A stretch of 64,000 nucleotides of DNA from Desulfobulbus propionicus (lineage in GTDB: Bacteria; Desulfobacterota; Desulfobulbia; Desulfobulbales; Desulfobulbaceae): positions 62,001-126,000 of the forward strand of contig PDTE01000025.1 of assembly GCA_002747135.1 (NCBI GenBank), read 5' to 3'. How positions within the stretch are numbered: position 1 is the stretch's first letter; the number at the start of each line of letters is the position of its first letter. The position numbers and the translations under genes are program-made. Positions 51,637 to 59,219 of the stretch are shown here, in pieces. The notes under the pieces are model-generated. The model did no database searches. It was not told the origin of the DNA and saw nothing but the letters and a program-made list of their open reading frames with translations.

Positions 51637-51678
51637 ATGAGAAATTCGGGCTAAGAGGGAGCAGCAGCATAATCTGGT

Positions 51679-51824
51679 AACTTATCACGGGTACTTCATC
51701 CTTTAATGATCACTCTTTCCCGCCTACTCCTGCACACGAACGTCTCACTTCGCCTGCTTACCTGCCCGAAAGAGTGCCTGCACAATTCTGTTGCACCCGT
51801 GACTGGTTGCATGATGTGTGGTTA
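51679..51824. repeat. GTAAC repeat (B-type)
   Basis: GTAACTTATCACGGGTACTTCATCC...CACCCGTGACTGGTTGC. Confidence 0.78.
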
Positions 51825-51890
51825 CCTGGTAACAAAAAAAAGCCGCTGTCACATCGATGTATTGCCAAGTTTGCATTCAATGAATAAGAT

Positions 51891-51998
51891 TGTAACTGAT
51901 CACGGGTAGTTCATCCCTGCACGATTACAACTCCCCGCATACTCTCTTGTAATGGGGAGCTGTGCCTGCTCAACCCTGTTGCAGCCGTACCCGGTTAC
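51891..51998. repeat. GTAAC repeat (B-type)
   Basis: GTAACTGATCACGGGTAGTTCATCCCTGCACGATTAC...GCCGTACCCGGTTAC. Confidence 0.75.
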
Positions 51999-52106
51999 AT
52001 AAGGTTACATAAGATTAGTGGCTGCGCCAGGTGTGCCAGCCACAAAAAAGCCATGAAAGCTCGCCACTTTTGCCGAGAGACGTTCATATAACAGACAGAT
52101 AGTATC

Positions 52107-53117
52107 GTGAAAAAAATTCGAACAGGCGTTATAGGTGTTGGCTATCTGGGCCGGTTTCATGCTCAAAAATATGCAGGGATGGAGCATGTTGAGCTTATAG
52201 GCGTCGCTGATCCAGACAGCAGGCGAACACAGCTCGTAGCGGAAGAGTGCGGGTGCGCCCAGTTTGATGATTATCATGACCTCCTGCAGGAAGTCGATGC
52301 ATTATCCATTGTAGTTCCGACGATTTTACATCATACAATTGCAAAGGAATGCCTGCAGCATTTTGTAGACATTCTTGTGGAAAAACCATTTACAACAACC
52401 CTTGCCGAAGCTGACGAACTCATTGAGCTGAGCAAAAAACACAACAGGCTCATCCAGGTAGGCCACCTTGAACGCTATAATCCAGCATTGCTTGCAGCGC
52501 GCCCCTTACTGACCTCCCCTCTCTTTATCGAAGCCCATCGCCTCTCTGTTTTTAATCCCAGAGGCACAGATGTTGATGTTGTTTTAGACCTGATGATTCA
52601 CGACATCGACATCATTTTATCTCTTGTCAATTCGCCTGTTAAAACTATTCACGGTGTCGGCGTCCCGGTAATCACCCCTCGCACAGACATAGCCAATGCC
52701 AGGGTGATTTTTGCAAATGGATGTACGGCGAATATCACTGCCAGCAGAGTATCCATGAAAAACATGAGACGCATGAGGATCTTTCAACCGGGGAAATACC
52801 TTGCCGTTGATTTTAATAAAAAAGAAGTATTGGCTACCTCTGTAAAAAGGAGTCAAAGCAGGCAGGATGCGATTTTTGACACGACGACACACGGCCACAA
52901 GGATCAGGATGTCCTGAAAACTGAACTTACTGACTTTATTAACAATGTTAGGCAGAGACGCATCCCTCTTGTTTCCGGAAACGAGGGAAAAAGGGCCCTG
53001 GAAACTGCGCTGGACATACGCAAACACATTGCAGCTTGCCGCTCTCAAGTCCAGGACATCTTCACTCAATGCGGTGAGCCTGATCCATATACGTTGAAGC
53101 ATGAGCTTATCTCCTGA
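52107..53117 (+). CDS. Gfo/Idh/MocA-family oxidoreductase next to lpxB
   Basis: TGVIGVGYLGRFHAQKYAGMEHVELIGVADPD, VEKPFTTTLAEAD. Confidence 0.92.
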   Translation: MKKIRTGVIGVGYLGRFHAQKYAGMEHVELIGVADPDSRRTQLVAEECGCAQFDDYHDLLQEVDALSIVVPTILHHTIAKECLQHFVDILVEKPFTTTLAEADELIELSKKHNRLIQVGHLERYNPALLAARPLLTSPLFIEAHRLSVFNPRGTDVDVVLDLMIHDIDIILSLVNSPVKTIHGVGVPVITPRTDIANARVIFANGCTANITASRVSMKNMRRMRIFQPGKYLAVDFNKKEVLATSVKRSQSRQDAIFDTTTHGHKDQDVLKTELTDFINNVRQRRIPLVSGNEGKRALETALDIRKHIAACRSQVQDIFTQCGEPDPYTLKHELIS

Positions 53118-53129
53118 AGAGTCTTTCCA

Positions 53130-54326
53130 ATGCCTCAGTATCTCAAATCCTTAAAGCAGCCTGGGGCTGCACCGCATATTATGATTAGCGCAGGAGAAGC
53201 CTCAGGAGACATCCATGGCGCAAACCTTTTTCGCTCCATCAAAAAGCTGCTGCCTGACATTACCTGCAGCGGCATGGGCGGCAATGAACTGCAGAGGGCC
53301 GGGGTCAATGTTGTTTTTGATGCCGCTTCAATTGCTGTTGTTGGTGCAAGTGAAATAATAAGCCACCTGAAAAACATCCTCCTTGCCCGCAAGATGATGA
53401 TAAAAGAGATGACCAATAATCGGCCAGCTCTGCTTATCCTTGTTGATTTCCCCGATTTCAACCTGTTGCTTGCGGCCCAGGCAAAAAAAATGGGGGTTCC
53501 GGTTTTCTATTATATCAGTCCGCAGGTCTGGGCCTGGCGGACAGGTCGAATGAAAAAAATTGGCCTGCTCTCCCAAAGGGTGGCCACCATCCTGCCCTTT
53601 GAGCAGGATTTCTACAAACAACACGGTTATACAGTTGATTATGTCGGTCACCCGCTTCTGGATACAGTCATCGCAAGGAAAAACACAAAAGCGGTGTACA
53701 GGCAATACGGGATTCCCGGGCAAAACCGCTGCATAGGACTCCTTCCCGGCAGCAGAAAAAAGGAAATACAGGCACTGCTGCCAACGTTTCTTGAGGTTGC
53801 ATACATGCTCGACAAACGCCATGAGCAACCATACACGTTTCTCCTGCCAAAAGCATCGACCATCGACCTGGAAATACTGGAAGAACTCGGCATACATAAA
53901 GCACGACAGCAGATGGACATAAGAGTGATTAATGACCATCGTTACGACCTTATGGCCGCATGTGATATTGCCATTGCCGCCTCAGGAACTGTCACCCTGG
54001 AACTGGCCATTCTGGAAACCCCAGCCATTGTTGCCTACCGCGTGTCCCCGTTGACCTACCTGACAGGTCGCTTGCTGATCCGCAATATCGATTATTTTTC
54101 TCTTGCCAACCTCATTGTCAAAAAAGAAATTATGCCCGAATTTTTGCAGCATGAGGTCACAGCAGAAAATCTTTATCAGGCCTGTGACCATATTCTCACC
54201 ATTCCAGGAGAACGGGACAGGATTGTTCAGGAATTCAGGAAGGTAAAGAAAATGCTTGGAGAAACCGGTGCCTCAAAAAGAGCGGCAGCAATTGTTATTG
54301 AGATGCTGAAAGCAGTTTCAGGATAA
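53130..54326 (+). CDS. lpxB: Lipid-A-disaccharide synthase
   Basis: ISAGEASGDIHGANL, GMGGNELQRAG, YYISPQVWAWRTGRMKKI, LLPGSRKKEI. Confidence 0.96.
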   Translation: MPQYLKSLKQPGAAPHIMISAGEASGDIHGANLFRSIKKLLPDITCSGMGGNELQRAGVNVVFDAASIAVVGASEIISHLKNILLARKMMIKEMTNNRPALLILVDFPDFNLLLAAQAKKMGVPVFYYISPQVWAWRTGRMKKIGLLSQRVATILPFEQDFYKQHGYTVDYVGHPLLDTVIARKNTKAVYRQYGIPGQNRCIGLLPGSRKKEIQALLPTFLEVAYMLDKRHEQPYTFLLPKASTIDLEILEELGIHKARQQMDIRVINDHRYDLMAACDIAIAASGTVTLELAILETPAIVAYRVSPLTYLTGRLLIRNIDYFSLANLIVKKEIMPEFLQHEVTAENLYQACDHILTIPGERDRIVQEFRKVKKMLGETGASKRAAAIVIEMLKAVSG

Positions 54327-54357
54327 AAGCAAGTGAAACCAAGACGGTACATGCCCA

Positions 54358-54720
54358 ATGAGCAGATACAGTAAAAGCAGGGTTGACAGAGAGGTCAGTG
54401 ATCCAGTTCACATCCCCATCGACGGGACGCTTGACCTGCACACGTTTAACCCGGGAGAGCTGAAACAGCTCATCCCTGATTACCTTCATGAATGCAGGAA
54501 CAATACTATCTATCAGGTTCGTATAATACACGGAAAGGGAACCGGCACATTGCGGCGCTCTGTCCACTCGATCTTGCAACAACAGTCAATGGTTAGTAAC
54601 TACTCACTGGGTGTGTAACTCTCTGGTTTTACATACCTCAAACGTGTAACTGCTCTCAGGTTGCCCATATTTGGACAAGCACGATTGGCAGCTACATGGG
54701 GAGCAACGCTTGTCACCCTC
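54358..54720 (+). pseudogene. Smr-domain gene split by a GTAAC repeat
   Basis: TLDLHTFNPGELKQLIPDYLHECRNNTIYQVRIIHGKGTGTLRRSVHSILQQQSMV, then repeat from about 54597, then in-frame ATWGATLVTLHNEDI*. Confidence 0.72.
54597..54694. repeat. GTAAC repeat (C-type, truncated) inside Smr gene
   Basis: GTAACTACTCACTGGGTGTGTAACTCTCTGGTTTTACATACCTCAAACGTGTAACTGCTCTCAGGTTGCCCATATTTGGACAAGCACGATTGGCAGCTA. Confidence 0.82.
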
Positions 54721-54751
54721 CACAACGAGGATATATAGTTTTGGCCGTGCC

Positions 54752-54906
54752 ACTACTCACACAGCACGTAACATACTTATTTCATTTGATGAAATTTTAA
54801 GCCTGCTTTGAGATTGCTCAGATTTGCCAGGAGCGATTGGCAGCTATAGCCTCTCTGTGCGGCCAATCGTGATCGACCGAAGAGAGGTAAGCGTGGAGCA
54901 GTTACC
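54752..54906. repeat. GTAAC repeat (C-type)
   Basis: ACTACTCACACAGCACGTAAC...GATTGGCAGCTATAGCCTCTCTGTGCGGCCAATCGTGATCGACCGAAGAGAGG...GGAGCAGTTAC. Confidence 0.75.
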
Positions 54907-55402
54907 CGGCAGTTTCAATCAACCCTTTTTCCGCCGCAAGAGTACGGACCGACAGCATGAAAGTCGACGGCATGGGCAGTGCTCTTGTTTCCTGAAGAAT
55001 TCCCAGTTCCCTGGCCATCAGCAGGGAGGGAATGGAATAAATCCCCTCCTGATTGTCACAGATCACCTTCATGCGAAGCGCATCAGTAAGAAAGGGACAC
55101 AAGTCGCTCAGACGAATGGCAACCTGCCTCAGCTCCTGCTCAACAAGATCCCGGTTTTTATTAGCAAAATCAACAATTTTCTGATCAGAGGGCTCTGTGC
55201 CAAAAAGATTGTTGACAACTGCCCCGGCGAGCATTGTCAGGCGATGCTGATCCTCAGGTTCTGTTCTTTTTCCAAGATCATTCTTCAGTGCCTGAAAAAA
55301 GACCATCTGAACCATTGACACCGCTTCCCGCATCACTGGTATGGTTTTACTGTCCCATGACACTCCAGGAACACGCTCTCTTTCTTTTGGGTAACTACTC
55401 AC
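54902..55402 (-). CDS. Conserved hypothetical protein; start and stop both in repeats
   Basis: 166 aa; GTG start MSSYPKERERVPG and TAA stop both fall in GTAAC-repeat ends. Confidence 0.6.
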   Translation of the reverse strand: MSSYPKERERVPGVSWDSKTIPVMREAVSMVQMVFFQALKNDLGKRTEPEDQHRLTMLAGAVVNNLFGTEPSDQKIVDFANKNRDLVEQELRQVAIRLSDLCPFLTDALRMKVICDNQEGIYSIPSLLMARELGILQETRALPMPSTFMLSVRTLAAEKGLIETAG

Positions 55403-55451
55403 AGAGTCTGCAACCTTTTTATTTCACTTCATGTTAAGCCTGTCACTGCTT

Positions 55452-55730
55452 TCACAGGACAAGTTTAACGGCAGCATGTTCGCTAAGCTGCCGATACAAT
55501 GACAGCCTCATCTCTTCTGAGGCAAGTATCAATTCCAGATTCATGCTTATATATTTCCCTTTGGAACTCGAACGGGAATCCGTAAGGATATAGCCGCCTT
55601 CTTCACCTGCGATGGCTGCGACTGCTTTCGTGACAGCTGTTCGATCCCAGCCGATTATCGTGTATTGCCAGGGACAGGGATACGAAATGTCAAGTTTTTG
55701 TCCTTGCAGGTGATTTATAGTTTTTTTCAT
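55452..55730 (-). CDS. DUF493 (YbeD-like) family protein
   Basis: ISYPCPWQYTIIGWDRTAVTKAV...SSSKGKYISMNLELILASEEMRLSLYRQLSEHAAVKLVL. Confidence 0.65.
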   Translation of the reverse strand: MKKTINHLQGQKLDISYPCPWQYTIIGWDRTAVTKAVAAIAGEEGGYILTDSRSSSKGKYISMNLELILASEEMRLSLYRQLSEHAAVKLVL

Positions 55731-55972
55731 AACGGTACATTCAGGGGCGGCAGGATTTTACCGCAATGAGCTACAACTGTCTTTGAAAAAGTTTTGAAAG
55801 TAGTTTTATTGGGAATTGCACCATCAAATAAAAGCCCTTTTTGCAGCTCAACCTGTTTATACAACAAGGTGATGGCTTGAGTTGTAGTCAACCCTAACTG
55901 CTGAAATATCTGCTCAGCTTTACCTTTTAAGTCTGGCTCCATTCGAGCTCTGACTGAGGATGTTTTACTCAC
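55727..55972 (-). CDS. RelB/DinJ-family antitoxin-like protein
   Basis: SVRARMEPDLKGKAEQIFQQLGLTTTQAITLLYKQVELQKGLLF. Confidence 0.8.
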   Translation of the reverse strand: MSKTSSVRARMEPDLKGKAEQIFQQLGLTTTQAITLLYKQVELQKGLLFDGAIPNKTTFKTFSKTVVAHCGKILPPLNVPL

Positions 55973-56199
55973 ATTTTACCTCCCTTTACATAGAGTATAT
56001 TGCAGCTCAAACGAAAAACAGTGTCAAGCTTTGGAAAGTTGGTGCTGAGCCCGGCAGGGGAGATGAAAGACGACGTGATTTCAATCCGGTACCTGGATTT
56101 TTTCTCAGTTGTTTTTCCATGACCAGTTACGGAAAAATTTCAGGGGAAAATACGGGCTCAAAACGCCCAAATCAGCTGACGGCAGGCAGGCATACGCTA

Positions 56200-56619
56200 T
56201 CATGTTATTGGCTTCACCGGCTGCTTTTTAACGACAATCTCCAAAGGGATGACATGTAACTGCCGGCTTTTTTGATGTGTCGCTCCGAGTTTCCACTCTT
56301 CACAGACAAAATCATCTCCCAGCAATTGGTCCACTTCCTCCACAAGCCCGGCAATATTTATTACCGGGTGCCTTGAAAACACCTGGGGTAACCCGTAGGT
56401 GAGATTACAGGCCAGACAGTGCCCCCGTCTTTCGTGGAGTTCCAGCTCAAAGCGGAGAATATCATCATCCACTTCAAAACGATCAAAAGTCAACCGGATA
56501 TCAAATGCCCCCTCCTCTGCATCACCGAGCAATGCTTCGAAAAAAGCATCGGCCCGATCGCCCGGGAAAAGTTGTTCCAACGCTTTCTGGGCAAAGACCT
56601 CTTGAAATGTATCCATCAA
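56200..56619 (-). CDS. Conserved hypothetical protein
   Basis: 139 aa, LFPGDRADAFFEALLGDAEEGAFDIRL...CLACNLTYGLPQVFSRHPVINI. Confidence 0.65.
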   Translation of the reverse strand: MMDTFQEVFAQKALEQLFPGDRADAFFEALLGDAEEGAFDIRLTFDRFEVDDDILRFELELHERRGHCLACNLTYGLPQVFSRHPVINIAGLVEEVDQLLGDDFVCEEWKLGATHQKSRQLHVIPLEIVVKKQPVKPIT

Positions 56620-56698
56620 TTCTTCTCTCCTGTCGATATTTTGTAGCTACCAGAAAGATCTGTACCTCCCCGGTTTCATATGTTGTCTGATCTGCTGT

Positions 56699-56859
56699 AT
56701 AACCAGTCACGGGGCTGTGCCTCCCCGTTATTCTCTGTTTCTGACGTATAACTGGTCGTCACAGGCACCTCAAAATCTGGACAAGCACCATTTCCCGCTG
56801 TACAAGAATGCGGGAGATGGTGATCGTCCAACAATGAAGTGCCTGTGGCGACCAGTTAC
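56699..56859. repeat. GTAAC repeat (B-type, near-perfect hairpin)
   Basis: ATAACTGGTCGTCACAGGCACCTCA...TGAAGTGCCTGTGGCGACCAGTTAC. Confidence 0.82.
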
Positions 56860-56922
56860 GATCTACTCCGTCTGCTTCACCGTGTCAACATGGTTTGCTT
56901 CTGCTCATTTGTATGGTATGAG

Positions 56923-57005
56923 TGACTTACTCCTCAATACCTGTCATAAAAAACAAGAAATTATGTGAGGTGTAAGCCTCTTGGGTTGCGGGTTTTCCGC
57001 ATTAG
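56923..57005 (+). repeat. Element D4
   Basis: Near-identical to D1-D3; overlaps extended uvrD ORF. Confidence 0.85.
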
Positions 57006-57036
57006 AGTATATATTAATCCATCAACATCTCTGTAC

Positions 57037-59199
57037 ATGTATACACAGCCTCCCTCACAGGAAAAGCAGCCACACGCTCTCAACCCGGCGCAAACTCTGG
57101 CGGTAACACACGGAGAAGGGCCAATTCTCGTCATTGCCGGAGCCGGAAGCGGCAAGACCAGAACGCTGGTCCACAGAATGACCTACCTGCTTGACAAGGG
57201 TGTACCTCCAGAATCTATCCTTCTGCTTACCTTTACCAGGAGAGCTGCCCAGGAAATGTTATGGCGGGCCAGCCAGCTCTCGTCTCAGCCGTCCAATAAG
57301 ATTTTCGGAGGTACCTTTCACGCCACTGCTCACCTGCTCTTACGGCGATACGGCCACCATCTTGGCCTTGACTCACGCTTTACCATTATTGACAGAGGTG
57401 ACGCTGAGGGGATCATCAATCTCATTAAATCCTCTCTTGGTTTTTCCGGAGCCGGCAAGCGTTTTCCCTCAAAACGGGTTATCATGAACCTTTTTTCCGG
57501 CTCCATCAACAAATCAACTTCAATTGAAGACCTTGTCATGGATGGGCATTACCATCTCACTGAATTTACAGATGATTTTCTTACCATCTTCGAGCATTAC
57601 AGGCAATTTAAACATGACAATGCCCTGATGGACTACGACGACCTGCTGGTCAACTGGCAGCGGCTGCTTACCGAATCAGACGAAGCAAGAGATGCCATAT
57701 GCAATCGTTTCCATCATATACTGGTAGATGAATATCAGGACACGAACCTGATCCAGGCTCATATTGTCCGCCTGCTGGCCACAAACAGGGACAATGTTAT
57801 GGTGGTGGGAGATGACGCCCAGTCAATCTACAGTTTTCGTGGAGCAGACTTCTACAATATAATACGATTTTCAGAACAGTTTCCAGGAACATCTCTTGTA
57901 AAGCTTGAAGAAAACTATCGTTCCACCCAGCCGATTCTGCAGCTGACCAACGCGATCATCAGCAATGCTGCGGAAAAGTTCACCAAGACTCTTTTTTCTC
58001 AAATACAAAGTGACACCCGCCCTCTTGTTTATGAAGCTCGTGATGAAGGCGGCGAAGCCAGATTTGTGGTGGAGAAAATAAAAACACTGCGTGATCAAGG
58101 GGTTTTGCCCCATGAGATTGCCGTTTTATTTCGTTCTGGATTTCATTCCTATAAACTTGAAATGGAATTATCCAGCCACTTTTTTACTTATGAAAAACGC
58201 GGCGGCATGAAACTCACGGAGACAGCTCATATCAAGGATATACTGTCATTTTTCAGGATACTGGTCAACCCGTGGGACACCCTCTCCTGGCACCGCATTC
58301 TCCTCCAGCTACATAAAGTTGGACCAAAGACAGCCCAGAAAATTATTCGCAGTATATGCGCCACCGAAAACCCGATTCAGGCCCTGCTCTCCTATAAACC
58401 AGGGAAAAACTGGGAATCCGGGTTTACCCTGTTAACCCGGACCCTGGAAAAGATAGCTAACGATGCCCTGAGTCCTTCAACGATTTATGACAGGGTCATA
58501 GACTATTATCTCCCTGTTTTTGAAAAAATTTATTACGACGATTATCCAAAGCGGCGTAAGGAACTCGATCAGGTAAGCGTTCTCATCAATGGTTATGAAG
58601 ATCTGCAGACCTTTGTTGACGACACAGTCCTTGATCCTCCAGAGCCTGATGACGCGTTAATAAAAGATGAAAATGCAACCAACATTGTCTTGTCCACCAT
58701 TCACTCGGCCAAAGGTCTTGAGTGGGATGCGGTTTTTGTCATCGGACTGGCCGAGGGCCGTTTTCCTCACCAGAATTCTTCTCATGGAGAACAATTTGAA
58801 GAAGAGCGAAGGCTGTTGTATGTAGCGGCTACACGAGCCAGAAAACAGTTGTTTCTGACCTATCCATGCAAACTGATGTCAGCTGACCGACAACAGTACA
58901 GCACTACCATGTCTCCATTTCTGCAGGAGATCCCTCCGGGACTGTACGTAAAAGAACAACACACCGCCTTGCCATTGCAACAGCCCCCTGTTTCTCATGC
59001 CGCAACACCCGGGATCACCAGGTTTCACCACAAAAAAATGACCGACCAATCCTTTTCTCCGGGTATGTCAGTTAAACACAGCCATTTCGGAACCGGCCGG
59101 GTCACTGACCTGCCAGGTTCTCGTAAAGTGACCGTTGCCTTTGACCGATACGGCACCAGAACCCTTCATCTGGATTACACCATCCTGGAAATCATATAA
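57037..59199 (+). CDS. UvrD/PcrA-like superfamily 1 DNA helicase
   Basis: LNPAQTLAVTHGEGPILVIAGAGSGKTRTLVHR, VDEYQDTN, GDDAQSIYSFRGAD, TIHSAKGLEWDAVFVIG; ORF track start 56965 lies in repeat D4. Confidence 0.94.
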   Translation: MYTQPPSQEKQPHALNPAQTLAVTHGEGPILVIAGAGSGKTRTLVHRMTYLLDKGVPPESILLLTFTRRAAQEMLWRASQLSSQPSNKIFGGTFHATAHLLLRRYGHHLGLDSRFTIIDRGDAEGIINLIKSSLGFSGAGKRFPSKRVIMNLFSGSINKSTSIEDLVMDGHYHLTEFTDDFLTIFEHYRQFKHDNALMDYDDLLVNWQRLLTESDEARDAICNRFHHILVDEYQDTNLIQAHIVRLLATNRDNVMVVGDDAQSIYSFRGADFYNIIRFSEQFPGTSLVKLEENYRSTQPILQLTNAIISNAAEKFTKTLFSQIQSDTRPLVYEARDEGGEARFVVEKIKTLRDQGVLPHEIAVLFRSGFHSYKLEMELSSHFFTYEKRGGMKLTETAHIKDILSFFRILVNPWDTLSWHRILLQLHKVGPKTAQKIIRSICATENPIQALLSYKPGKNWESGFTLLTRTLEKIANDALSPSTIYDRVIDYYLPVFEKIYYDDYPKRRKELDQVSVLINGYEDLQTFVDDTVLDPPEPDDALIKDENATNIVLSTIHSAKGLEWDAVFVIGLAEGRFPHQNSSHGEQFEEERRLLYVAATRARKQLFLTYPCKLMSADRQQYSTTMSPFLQEIPPGLYVKEQHTALPLQQPPVSHAATPGITRFHHKKMTDQSFSPGMSVKHSHFGTGRVTDLPGSRKVTVAFDRYGTRTLHLDYTILEII

Positions 59200-59219
59200 G
59201 CAGAGACTACCCCGCAACA

